A stretch of 16,068 nucleotides of DNA from CALXSC01 sp964493475. GTDB taxonomy: Bacteria > Pseudomonadota > Alphaproteobacteria > Rickettsiales > UBA1997. Within the stretch, counting starts at the first letter, position 1, and the number at the start of each line of letters is the position of its first letter. The stretch is from positions 1-16,068 of the forward strand of contig CAZBNS010000034.1 of NCBI GenBank assembly GCA_964493475.1, read 5' to 3'. Below are positions 1-7,853 of this stretch, one piece after another. The notes beneath the pieces are model-generated. The model had not been told where the DNA came from, did not search any database, and saw only the letters and a program-made list of their open reading frames with translations. The translations under genes and the position numbers were made by a program.

Positions 1-25
1 CGTGCTTTTGTCAACAACTTTGTCT

Positions 26-103
26 CAAAATCTAGCCTGGTAATGACAAGACTGCAGAGAGAGGAGGCTTCGTTTGTTAACAAAATCTAGCCTGGTAATG
101 ACA
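26..103. repeat. Two direct copies of a 23-bp intergenic element
   Basis: The 23-bp sequence beginning caaaatctagcctgg and ending taatgaca occurs identically at 26-48 and 81-103, a period of 55 bp. Both copies lie in a patch (about 36-130) visibly richer in G+C than the surrounding DNA. The complement of the 3' part reads tgtcattaccagg. This resembles the 'tgtcattgc...' ends of dispersed intergenic repeats in several AT-rich alphaproteobacteria, but that likeness is from memory. A related 12-mer, ctagcaatgaca, lies at 15847-15858. No open reading frame or transposase is associated. It may be the edge of a longer repeat array cut by the window start. Confidence 0.75.
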
Positions 104-224
104 GAATTGGAGACGGGGTTGGGATTTATGACAGAGCCAAAATTAATTAAAATTGCATAAAAATAATGCCAAGACTTAAAAATATATTATTGTGATATGA
201 AATATCGCATTTATTTTCTAATAT

Positions 225-247
225 AAAAAAGGTTCCCTTAGGAACCT
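225..247 (-). terminator. Intrinsic terminator of adhE
   Basis: On the minus strand this reads as a perfect 7-bp stem, aggttcc / ggaacct, with a 4-base loop (taag), followed directly by a run of six T. It starts 24 bp beyond the adhE stop codon. This is a textbook Rho-independent terminator and the clearest one in the window. It implies that adhE transcription ends here rather than running into the repeat patch. Confidence 0.9.
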
Positions 248-270
248 CTATAAGCCACACTGACTAGAAA

Positions 271-2871
271 TTACATCTCAAAATCAGTTTCGCCTTCAAA
301 TGCTTTCCAATATAATTCTTCAAGCTCAGAAATTAAAGGATATCTTGGATTAGCGCCCGTGCATTGATCATCAAATGCTTCTTCTGCCAAGCCATTAGCT
401 AATTCTTTCTTTAAATCTTCTTTTTTGATACCGGCTTCTTTCATAGAAAGCTTAATGCCAATAGAAGCTTTTAAGTCTTGAATTGCTTTGATTAGATTGT
501 TTAATTTCTCATCATCATTCTTTCCGCCCAACTCTAAAGCGTCAGCTATTTCAGCATATTTGTGTTTTGTATTAGGATATTTATACTGAGCAAATGCTGC
601 TTGCTTTACAGGTTTTTCGGATGCGTTAAATCTCATGATTTGGCATAAAACATAAGCGTTTGCGATACCATGAGGAACATGGAAGTGAGCACCTAACTTG
701 TGAGCCATTGAGTGAGAGATACCCAAGAATGCGTTAGCAAAAGCCATACCGGCTATTGTTGCTGCATAGTGAACCTGCTCTCTATCATACTCGGTTCCTT
801 CATTAACAGATTTAGCCAAATGCTTGAATAATAATTTTAAAGCTTCTAGTGCTAAACCGTTGGTGAATGGGCTTGCCATAATTGAACCGTAAGATTCAAC
901 AGCATGGCTAACAGCGTCAATACCGGATGCGGCAGCTAGTCCTTTTGGCATTGTCATAATGAAATCTGTGTCTACAATTGCCATTTTTGGAACGAAAGCA
1001 TAATCTGCCAATGGGTATTTAACACCTGTTGAATCATCTGTAATAACTGCAAAAGGGGTTACCTCAGAACCTGTTCCAGATGTTGTAGGAATACAAACCA
1101 AATCAGCTTTTGTTCCTAAGTCTGGCAATGTGAAAATCCTCTTTCTAATATCCATAAATCTCATTGCAACATCAGAGAAAGCTATTTGTGGTTGCTCGTA
1201 CATCATCCAAACGACCTTTGCAGCGTCAATTGGCGAACCGCCACCCATTGCTATAATTAGATCTGGCTCAAAGTTTCTAACAACTGTTATAGCTCTGTTA
1301 ACCATTGATAAATTTGGATCTGGTTCAACATCAGAAAAAATTGTGTATTTTATTCCCATTTTTTCCAATTCATCGGTCACTTTTTTAGTTATTCCTAATT
1401 GAAATAAAATTTTATCGGTAATAATTACAGCTTTTTTCTTGTCTTTTAACTCAGCCAAAGCTAATTTAGTCGCACCTTTTTTGAAATAAATTTTTGGTGG
1501 AATTTTAAACCATAGCATATTTTCTTCTCTCATAGCAACCGTCTTTATATTTAATAAATGTTTTACGCCTACATTTTCACTTACTGAGTTCTTTCCCCAA
1601 GAACCGCAGCCAAGTGTTAATGAAGGAACTAAAGTAAAGTTGAATACATCGCCAATACCACCAAATGAAGAAGGGGTATTGATTAAAACTCTTCCAGTAT
1701 TCATTATATTGCTAAAGTAATCAATTCTATCTTGAATTTGTTGATTAGTATAAAGAATGCAAGTATGTCCTGCGCCGCCTAGATTTACTAAATCATGAGC
1801 TTTTTTCACTGCGTCTTCAAAATTTTCAGCTTTATAAAATCCCAAGATTGGTGATAATTTTTCCTTAGCAAAACCTTCGTTTAATGAAATTTCTTTTGCT
1901 TCGCCAATTAATACTTTTGTATGCGCTGGAACTTTTAATCCTGCCATTTCCGCAATTTTGCAAGCAGATTGTCCAACCATATCAGCATTTAACTTGCCAC
2001 CAGGAAACATAAATGCTTCCATTTTAGTTTTTTCAGCAGGTTTTAAGAAATAGGAGCCTCTTCTTTCAAACTCTTTCTTTACTTCATCGTATTTGCTTTC
2101 AACAACCACTACAGATTGCTCGGAAGCACAAATCATACCATTATCAAAAGTTTTACTCAAAATGATTGAAGATACAGCCATTTCAATATTTGCAGTTTCA
2201 TCAATTACAGCTGGAGAATTTCCCGCACCAACACCGAGTGCTGGTTTTCCACAACTATAAGCAGCTTTAACCATTCCCGGACCACCAGTAGCTAAAACTA
2301 AGTCAATATCTGGATGGTTCATTAAAGCATTTGACAATTCAATTGTTGGATCATCAATCCAGCCAATTAAATTATCAGGAGCGCCAGCAGCTTTTGCTGC
2401 AGCAACAACGACTTTTAATGCCTCAATAGTACACTTTTTAGCTCTTGGATGTGGCGAAAATACTATCGCATTTCTTGTTTTTAATGCAATTAAACATTTA
2501 AAAATTGCAGTTGAAGTTGGGTTTGTCGTAGGAATAACACCTGCGATTACGCCAATCGGATCAGCAATTTTAATCATACCATGGGTTAAATCTTTCTCAA
2601 TAACTCCACAAGTTTTCGTATTTTTATAACTGTTATATATATACTCTGCAGCGTAATGATTTTTTATAACCTTATCCTCCACAACGCCCATTCCTGTTTC
2701 CTCAACAGTCATTTTCGCAAGTCTAATTCTCTCTGTATTTGCAAGAAGAGCAGTTCTTTTAAAAATTGCATCAACCTGTTCTTGAGTATAAGTAGCAAAC
2801 TTTCGTTGTGCTTCCTTAACTTTTTTCATAAGAGCATCAAGACTTTCAATTGAATTTACAATATTCACCAT
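271..2871 (-). CDS. adhE: Bifunctional aldehyde-alcohol dehydrogenase AdhE
   Basis: Two-domain cytosolic enzyme that reduces acetyl-CoA to acetaldehyde and then to ethanol, reoxidising two NADH in fermentation. Residues about 1-440 form the CoA-acylating aldehyde dehydrogenase domain, with nucleophile Cys248 in FDNGMICASEQ. Residues about 455-866 form the iron-dependent alcohol dehydrogenase domain, with the NAD-binding GGGSPIDAAK (543-552), GTGSEVTPF, and iron ligands inferred as Asp652, His656, His720 and His734. The 866-aa length matches full-length family members, and no key residue is missing. The start ATG is preceded by a purine-rich AAGAG about 7 nt upstream. The gene stands alone: it is divergent from the NifU-like gene and ends at its own terminator. 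Its G+C looks a little higher than that of its neighbours, compatible with high expression or acquisition. Family assignment is secure; the physiological direction is inferred. Confidence 0.97.
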   Translation of the reverse strand: MVNIVNSIESLDALMKKVKEAQRKFATYTQEQVDAIFKRTALLANTERIRLAKMTVEETGMGVVEDKVIKNHYAAEYIYNSYKNTKTCGVIEKDLTHGMIKIADPIGVIAGVIPTTNPTSTAIFKCLIALKTRNAIVFSPHPRAKKCTIEALKVVVAAAKAAGAPDNLIGWIDDPTIELSNALMNHPDIDLVLATGGPGMVKAAYSCGKPALGVGAGNSPAVIDETANIEMAVSSIILSKTFDNGMICASEQSVVVVESKYDEVKKEFERRGSYFLKPAEKTKMEAFMFPGGKLNADMVGQSACKIAEMAGLKVPAHTKVLIGEAKEISLNEGFAKEKLSPILGFYKAENFEDAVKKAHDLVNLGGAGHTCILYTNQQIQDRIDYFSNIMNTGRVLINTPSSFGGIGDVFNFTLVPSLTLGCGSWGKNSVSENVGVKHLLNIKTVAMREENMLWFKIPPKIYFKKGATKLALAELKDKKKAVIITDKILFQLGITKKVTDELEKMGIKYTIFSDVEPDPNLSMVNRAITVVRNFEPDLIIAMGGGSPIDAAKVVWMMYEQPQIAFSDVAMRFMDIRKRIFTLPDLGTKADLVCIPTTSGTGSEVTPFAVITDDSTGVKYPLADYAFVPKMAIVDTDFIMTMPKGLAAASGIDAVSHAVESYGSIMASPFTNGLALEALKLLFKHLAKSVNEGTEYDREQVHYAATIAGMAFANAFLGISHSMAHKLGAHFHVPHGIANAYVLCQIMRFNASEKPVKQAAFAQYKYPNTKHKYAEIADALELGGKNDDEKLNNLIKAIQDLKASIGIKLSMKEAGIKKEDLKKELANGLAEEAFDDQCTGANPRYPLISELEELYWKAFEGETDFEM

Positions 2872-3001
2872 ATTTAATCTCTTTTTATTAATAATTTACT
2901 ACAGCCTATAATTTTAAATCAAAAAAAATAATATTAAAGTTTTTTCTTGAAATATAGGAAAAATCTTTTTAAACTATACTTATTTAAATGGAAACACAAC
3001 T

Positions 3002-3277
3002 ATGGATAAAGAGGAAATTATACAGGAGATTAAAAAACAAATTACAGAAAAAATCAGGCCAATATTAGTTATGGATGGTGGAAATATTGAATTTGTTGAT
3101 TATCAAGACGGAATATTAAAAGTTAAATTGCTCGGGCATTGCCATGGTTGTCCGATGGCGGGCATTACATTGCAAAATGCAGTTTTTGGCATTTTAAAAG
3201 AATATGTTCCAGAAATTAAAGAAGTTGTTGCAATAAATTTTGATTCAGAAGAAGCAGATGAAAACTTAGATATTTAA
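3002..3277 (+). CDS. NifU C-terminal (Nfu-type) Fe-S scaffold protein
   Basis: A 91-aa protein that is essentially just the NifU C-terminal domain. This domain binds a [4Fe-4S] cluster between two subunits and passes it to apoproteins. The CxxC pair is Cys47 and Cys50, in GHCHGCPMAG, preceded by the family's MDGGNIEFV segment. It lacks both the A-type N-terminal domain of NfuA and the IscU-like domain of NifU. The acidic tail (SEEADENLD) is short and unremarkable. A weak GGA lies about 9 nt before the ATG. coaD follows after 16 bp on the same strand, so the two are probably co-transcribed. Which Fe-S pathway it serves cannot be told here; no isc or suf gene is in the window. Confidence 0.92.
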   Translation: MDKEEIIQEIKKQITEKIRPILVMDGGNIEFVDYQDGILKVKLLGHCHGCPMAGITLQNAVFGILKEYVPEIKEVVAINFDSEEADENLDI

Positions 3278-3293
3278 CTTTATTGAGGTATTT

Positions 3294-3785
3294 ATGAAAA
3301 CAATAGCGATTTATCCGGGAACCTTTGATCCAATTACAAAAGGACATTTAGACATAGTTAAAAGAGCTTCAAAAATAGTTGGCACATTAATAGTTGCTGT
3401 CGCTCAAGACACAGGAAAAAATCCAATTTTTACTCAAAAAGAAAGAGTTGAATTGGTTGAGTCCGATATTAATCATTTAAAATTAATAAATGTCAAAGTT
3501 ATTCCATTTTGTGGATTGCTAGTAGATTTTTTAAAACAGCAAAATGCTAACTTTATAGTTAGAGGTTTGAGAACAATATCAGACTTTGAGAATGAATTTA
3601 CTATGGCCGCAATGAATAAAAAACTCTATAACGACATAGAAACGATTTTTTTACCAGCTATAGAGTCAACTCAATTTATATCATCAAGCCTAATTAGACA
3701 AATTTCAAGGCTTGGCGGAGATATAGGGCAGTTTGTATCGGATAATGTAAAAGAAAAAATAAAAGAAAAATTTAATAATCATTGA
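3294..3785 (+). CDS. coaD: Phosphopantetheine adenylyltransferase
   Basis: Transfers AMP from ATP to 4'-phosphopantetheine to make dephospho-CoA, the penultimate step of coenzyme A synthesis. The 163-aa length is normal for bacterial CoaD. The nucleotidyltransferase signature is at the N-terminus: YPGTFDPITKGH, with T15 to H18 forming the TxGH motif. RGLR (90-93) and FISSSLIR (128-135) are the other conserved CoaD blocks. The ATG has a good Shine-Dalgarno (GAGG, about 6 nt upstream). It sits 16 bp after the NifU-like gene, likely in one operon. No clear terminator follows; the 64 bp after the stop hold only a weak 6-bp AT stem. Confidence 0.97.
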   Translation: MKTIAIYPGTFDPITKGHLDIVKRASKIVGTLIVAVAQDTGKNPIFTQKERVELVESDINHLKLINVKVIPFCGLLVDFLKQQNANFIVRGLRTISDFENEFTMAAMNKKLYNDIETIFLPAIESTQFISSSLIRQISRLGGDIGQFVSDNVKEKIKEKFNNH

Positions 3786-3849
3786 AAATAAGTTTAGTTT
3801 TAATTATACTAAATAAATATATTTAAAATTTATAATATTGTAATTCATC

Positions 3850-6036
3850 ATGTTTAATGAGGAATATTTTTTGTTGGAAAATCAACCGCCTAAACCATCT
3901 TCTAGTTTTGCGGGCCTTAGGATATCTGTACCAAAAGAATCGTCTGATGCAGTTGCATTAAAGGCATTAAAAGAAAAATTAGATGCTGAAAAAATATTTG
4001 ATGAAGCAGATATTTTTACTTCTTATGTAGAAGGCGGAAAGCAATATTATTTTTTAAAAAGTTATGAACGATTAATAAGCTTTTTAAAAAGTAAAAATTT
4101 TGAAGAAAAAGAAATTGAAAAAATCACTAAAAGTTTTAAAGAAAATAAGTTTTACGGCAATATTGCATCTCCAAAAATTTTCCTTTTTTTATATAGCGAA
4201 TTAGAAAAAGGAAATGATATCAATCCATATTTTCGTTCTCTAGTATCCATAATCAGAACTCTTAATGATCCAGAAATATTGGCTAATGATAATTGCTTGG
4301 CAAAGTTTTTTCAAATTCCGCCAAAAATAGAACTACTTGTAAAAGGATTAAAGAGTGAATTAGAAAAAGATAACCCTGAAAATCTTGTCCGCAATCTTGA
4401 GGAATTGGATGATAATATAAAGAAAATAAAGGTGATATTGGAGATTTTAAAGAATTTGGAAAATTTACAAACCATGTTTCCGGAATGGAATCCATTTTTG
4501 CAGCTTTTATATTCTTTAGATAATGCATTTAAGATGCTTGACAAAATAACGAATGATTTAAATATAAGATTAGCAAAAAAGGACGTAGTATCAAAAGCTC
4601 AAGAAAAGAGGATTGAAACAGAAAAAATAGTGAGTGATACACAAAAATTTAAAAGTAGCTTTATAGCATTTGATTTAGAAAATATTTTAAGAATAGCACA
4701 AAATGATTTTAAAAATATACTTAATACAAGTAATGCTACCATTAATGATAAATCAGTTTCATTACAAGAGGATTGCATTAGAGAACTTGAAAAGATAAAA
4801 CTAGGAGATTATCCTATCAATAGCTCAATAATAATGAGATTGGCGGAATTTAGAAAACTAAAGAAAGCAATTATTACATTTAATAAGTTTGCTAGAGAAA
4901 ATAATTTAAAAGAATTGCCTCAAATTCAATTTGGTAGAAAATCAGAAAAGCATTTTCTTGAATTATTCAAGGAAAGATTGGAATATGAAAAAAAGAAAAG
5001 AGATTGTTTTTCACTTATTCAATTTATTTTTAAAAAGCAAGTGCAAAGCGGAGTTTTGAAAAAAATAGATGAGAGTGGAGAATATGAAATAATAGATGGA
5101 GATAAGTTTGAAAAATTACCTCCATTAACAAAAAATTTAATTTCAAGATATCTTATAAAAGAGGCAGAACAAAATACTAAGAAAATACAAGAGTCTAAAA
5201 GCGAAGAAAGACAGGTGGAGATAAAAAATAAAGAAATACAACAAAAAGCTAAAAAACTACCAAAATATAAGAATAAAAACAAAAGACAGAGAACAGGACA
5301 GAAAACCGAAAGAACGCAACAGGATAAAAGTGAAAAAAAGGTAGAAAAAACAAAACAAAGAGATGAAAAAGAGCAACAGGATAAAAGTAAAAAAGCTACA
5401 GATATTACAGAGATTGGAACATTTGTTAGGACATTGGTAAAAGATACAGTAAAAACTGGCGATATAACAAGAATAAAACAAAATGCTACAGTGATTTTAT
5501 CATATTTAAATAAAGCCCAAGTAATCCATACGGAAGCATTTCAAGCCGTAAAAAGTAGTATCTTAAATATTGCAACAGTTAAAAACTTAGAAGATGAAAC
5601 CGGAAAAATATATTCAAGCGCTGAAACTTTATTAATTGCAAAAAATGATCCTTGGAAATTAAAAAATATAAACAGAAGAAATCTATATTTGAGTAAACAA
5701 ATAGCTTGTATGCCAGAATGTGGAAAATTTCCAAATGGTCAAGAAGCCATTAAGTGTCCTTGCAAAGCAAGAGAAAGAATGAAAGATAAAAATACTGTAG
5801 AACTAACATTAATAATTAATGGCGGAAGAATAGGATTTTCTGGTGTTGATATTACAATAACCCTTGAAATAACAAAACCTCTTACTTCTGGTTGTATAAT
5901 ATCTTCTTTAAGGACAAAAACAATGCATAAAATGAAAGAAAACTCTGCCTGCTCTATCTGTATTAAACCGCAAAATGCTGAAAGGACATTTTATAATTAT
6001 TTCGGACAACAGAGAGAGCCTGTTCGGGTATTATAA
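3850..6036 (+). CDS. Unrecognised 728-aa lysine-rich protein with Cys-rich C-terminus
   Basis: I do not recognise a family. The N-terminal ~430 residues look mostly alpha-helical and charged. Residues about 440-517 are an extremely basic/polar low-complexity stretch rich in K, E, Q and R, probably a disordered linker. A compact segment of about 120 residues follows. The C-terminus carries Cys620, Cys624, Cys636, Cys638, Cys682, Cys701 and Cys704 (CMPEC, CPC and CSIC clusters), which could bind zinc. No signal peptide or membrane helix is evident. The ATG has no Shine-Dalgarno; a TATAAT at 3831-3836 lies only 13 bp before it, so the message could be nearly leaderless. The gene is convergent with dciA, 24 bp apart. 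Candidates include a nucleic-acid-associated or secreted protein, but no function is claimed. That it is a real gene is well supported by length and a consistent frame. Confidence 0.8.
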   Translation: MFNEEYFLLENQPPKPSSSFAGLRISVPKESSDAVALKALKEKLDAEKIFDEADIFTSYVEGGKQYYFLKSYERLISFLKSKNFEEKEIEKITKSFKENKFYGNIASPKIFLFLYSELEKGNDINPYFRSLVSIIRTLNDPEILANDNCLAKFFQIPPKIELLVKGLKSELEKDNPENLVRNLEELDDNIKKIKVILEILKNLENLQTMFPEWNPFLQLLYSLDNAFKMLDKITNDLNIRLAKKDVVSKAQEKRIETEKIVSDTQKFKSSFIAFDLENILRIAQNDFKNILNTSNATINDKSVSLQEDCIRELEKIKLGDYPINSSIIMRLAEFRKLKKAIITFNKFARENNLKELPQIQFGRKSEKHFLELFKERLEYEKKKRDCFSLIQFIFKKQVQSGVLKKIDESGEYEIIDGDKFEKLPPLTKNLISRYLIKEAEQNTKKIQESKSEERQVEIKNKEIQQKAKKLPKYKNKNKRQRTGQKTERTQQDKSEKKVEKTKQRDEKEQQDKSKKATDITEIGTFVRTLVKDTVKTGDITRIKQNATVILSYLNKAQVIHTEAFQAVKSSILNIATVKNLEDETGKIYSSAETLLIAKNDPWKLKNINRRNLYLSKQIACMPECGKFPNGQEAIKCPCKARERMKDKNTVELTLIINGGRIGFSGVDITITLEITKPLTSGCIISSLRTKTMHKMKENSACSICIKPQNAERTFYNYFGQQREPVRVL

Positions 6037-6060
6037 TTGATTTTATCAAAAAGAGTTAGG

Positions 6061-6510
6061 TCAATTTTCATTAAAAACAGCCTGACCTAGTGCATCAAGT
6101 GATTTTTTTAATTCACTATCATCAATATTGGAAGTTAAATTACTAATAGTTTTTATATCATTTTCATTTAGTTTTGGAATATTTAGTTTTCGCTGTTTAA
6201 CCTGTTTTGGCAGTTGTTTAATTTTAATATTAGAAATCAAGCCATAGCCAAATATTGAATTTATTTTTTCCAAAATAAAATACTTATTATTCTCAATATA
6301 AAAAGAAATTACATTATTAAAAGCATTTATATATATCGTTCCTTCGTTTTTTTTGCCTTTTGGAAACACAATTTTTTCAACTTCGCAAAATTCATAATAT
6401 TTTTCTCCCATTATATTCTGCCAATTTCTCATTAAAATCAATAAAACAGGAGAAAAACTCTTTGTTATAGGTTTTACAATATCTCTTACTATAAAATTTA
6501 TATCTTTCAT
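6061..6510 (-). CDS. dciA: DciA/DUF721-family protein, probable DnaB helicase-loading factor
   Basis: A 149-aa protein with the DUF721 pattern. The W30xxIMG motif in 'RNWQNIMGEKYYEFCEVEKIVFP' position 29-35 is followed by beta strands ending in a conserved basic/aromatic helix (residues 60-100). The C-terminal stretch, SELKKSLDALGQAVF, resembles the tail of alphaproteobacterial DUF721 proteins. DciA is the ancestral loader or operator of the replicative helicase in bacteria lacking DnaC/DnaI. It acts at the replication fork in the cytoplasm. The gene follows yggT by 5 bp and was probably transcribed with it. No Shine-Dalgarno is visible, so translation may be coupled to yggT. Family confidence is good; the helicase role is by family knowledge only. 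Confidence 0.8.
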   Translation of the reverse strand: MKDINFIVRDIVKPITKSFSPVLLILMRNWQNIMGEKYYEFCEVEKIVFPKGKKNEGTIYINAFNNVISFYIENNKYFILEKINSIFGYGLISNIKIKQLPKQVKQRKLNIPKLNENDIKTISNLTSNIDDSELKKSLDALGQAVFNEN

Positions 6511-6515
6511 TGAAT

Positions 6516-6806
6516 TTATTTTATATAAAAATATGCGAACAATATATTTCGTAAAAAATTAAGTAATAAAAAAACAATTATTGGAGAAATATCAATACCA
6601 GCAAAGTTTGGTATAAATTTTCTAACTAAATTTAAAGATGGTTCAATAATTTTTCCAAAAGAAAGCATAGCTCTATTCACAAACTTATTGTCTCTATTTA
6701 AAATATTAAAATGAATTAACCAGCCAGAAACGCAATAAACAATTAAAATAAAATTATATAAAGAAATTAGTTGAGCTGCTAAAATAATTATTGGGTTAAT
6801 ATTCAT
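6516..6806 (-). CDS. yggT: YggT-family small membrane protein
   Basis: A 96-aa inner-membrane protein with two hydrophobic helices (about 5-32 and 72-95). Between them lies the YggT signature, EPSLNLVRKFIPNFAGIDIS with P75 following: E55-P56, R62, P66, G70, D72, S74-P75. The family's role is not settled; it has been linked to cell shape, division and osmotic tolerance in various bacteria. It is the first gene of a pair with dciA, 5 bp apart, and is divergent from trmB across 123 bp. The ATG has no clear Shine-Dalgarno; AT-rich -10-like boxes lie upstream. Length and topology match the family closely. Confidence 0.9.
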   Translation of the reverse strand: MNINPIIILAAQLISLYNFILIVYCVSGWLIHFNILNRDNKFVNRAMLSFGKIIEPSLNLVRKFIPNFAGIDISPIIVFLLLNFLRNILFAYFYIK

Positions 6807-6856
6807 TGTTATTAAAATTAATTATATAAATAAATCATAAACCGAAATAATAATTT

Positions 6857-6909
6857 TGCAAATTATAATGTTGTGGATTTTTTGGTAATTGTAAATTATA
6901 ATATAGTGG
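6857..6909 (+). promoter_or_regulatory. Duplicated promoter-like segment upstream of trmB
   Basis: A 20-bp segment occurs twice, at 6857-6876 and 6890-6909, with 17 of 20 bases identical and a period of 33 bp. Each copy contains a perfect TATAAT, at 6864-6869 and 6897-6902. The second TATAAT lies 27 bp before the trmB ATG, a sensible position for a -10 box. No convincing -35 hexamer is found at standard spacing for either. It could be a tandem promoter created by duplication, or a repeated operator half. Confidence 0.5.
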
Positions 6910-6929
6910 GAATAAATTAATTACCATAA

Positions 6930-7601
6930 ATGGAAAAATTTAAAATTAGAACATTTGGAAGAATTAAAAGTAGAAAACTTAGCAATTCAAAAGTAAAAAA
7001 AATAGATAGTTTTTTTCCAAAATTTAAAATTGAAATTGATAATAGTGAAAATTTATTGGGATTTCCACAAAATAATAAAAAACTATTTTTTGAAATTGGT
7101 TTTGGATATGGAGAGCATACAGTTCATCAGGCTTTATTAAATCAAGATTGCAATATAATAGGCTGCGAAACGTATATTAATGGAGTTTTATCTTTGTTGG
7201 ATAAAATTGAAAATGCAAAAGTTGAAAATATTAAAATTTTTAATGGCGACGCTAGGTTGTTATTGGAAAAATTACCGAATAATTCAATAGATAAAATCTT
7301 TATATTGTTTCCGGATCCGTGGCCTAAAAAAAGACAAAATAAAAAAAGAATTATTAATGAAGATTTTTTGCAATTAATTCAATCAAAATTAAAAAAAGAG
7401 GGAATTTTATTTTTTGCTAGTGATATTTTGGACTATGTTGAGTGGACAAATAATTTGGCAAGGGAAAAATTTACACCTCTATTTAGTAGTCTTGAGGAAT
7501 GCAAAAAAGAACCTAGCTGGTGGATTAAAACAAGGTATCAGCAAAAAGCTATAGAGAATGGAAGAAAGAGTTATTTTTTAGAATTTGCTAAAAAAATATG
7601 A
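6930..7601 (+). CDS. trmB: tRNA (guanine-N7-)-methyltransferase
   Basis: SAM-dependent enzyme that makes 7-methylguanosine at position 46 in the variable loop of many tRNAs. The 223-aa length is normal. The SAM-binding motif is FEIGFGYGEHT (54-64). The family hallmark FPDPWPKKRQNKKR spans 127-140. The C-terminal block TRYQQKAIENGRKSYFLEF (201-219) matches the TxYEqKA...G..i..L.F pattern. The ATG lies downstream of a duplicated TATAAT segment, and no clear Shine-Dalgarno is seen. It is divergent from yggT and convergent with rne; about 250 bp of non-coding DNA with a palindrome follows. No terminator is obvious. Confidence 0.96.
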   Translation: MEKFKIRTFGRIKSRKLSNSKVKKIDSFFPKFKIEIDNSENLLGFPQNNKKLFFEIGFGYGEHTVHQALLNQDCNIIGCETYINGVLSLLDKIENAKVENIKIFNGDARLLLEKLPNNSIDKIFILFPDPWPKKRQNKKRIINEDFLQLIQSKLKKEGILFFASDILDYVEWTNNLAREKFTPLFSSLEECKKEPSWWIKTRYQQKAIENGRKSYFLEFAKKI

Positions 7602-7680
7602 ACTGCAATGATAATGAAGAATAGTTCTCATAATAATCTTTTATGTTTTATATTATTTATAGTCTTGCATAAATAGTATA

Positions 7681-7745
7681 AGCTCTCTTTTGTCAACTAT
7701 TCTATAGCTCCCCTTTGCCAACAGAGTTGAAAAAGGAGAGCTATA
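7681..7745. repeat. 43-bp palindrome plus an extra direct copy of one arm
   Basis: The arms 7703-7722 and 7726-7745 are inverted copies, 17 of 20 bases matching, around a 3-base loop (aga). They would form a long hairpin on either strand. Just upstream, 7681-7697 repeats the left arm in direct orientation (agctctcttttgtcaac against agctcccctttgccaac, 14 of 17). No T-run follows the hairpin on either strand, so it is not a typical terminator. It sits between convergent trmB and rne and could be a small mobile palindromic element or an RNA-stabilising hairpin. Confidence 0.7.
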
Positions 7746-7853
7746 TATTAATCACAAAAATTTCCAAAAAACAACAGGTCTCAATCACTTTAAAAACTTT
7801 CAAAAGAAAAAAGAAATAGAGAAATTATTAAAATAGCCTTTTTTCTTAGAATA

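Noticed and set aside
26..103. CRISPR array
   Set aside because: Only two repeat copies, a GC-poor neighbourhood without cas genes, and the unit does not resemble CRISPR repeats.
1130..1402. Plus-strand open frame of 90 codons inside adhE
   Set aside because: Lies antisense to a fully conserved part of adhE; no ribosome-binding site or family features.
3792..3814. Stem tttagt/actaaa after coaD as a terminator
   Set aside because: Only six AT-rich pairs and no following T-run; likely chance in AT-rich DNA.
6020..6090. Possible bidirectional terminator between the 728-aa gene and dciA
   Set aside because: The stem taggtca/tgaccta has a loop of about 19 bases and lies partly within dciA; the ttgat/atcaa hairpin is only 5 bp. 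Neither is followed by a T-run.
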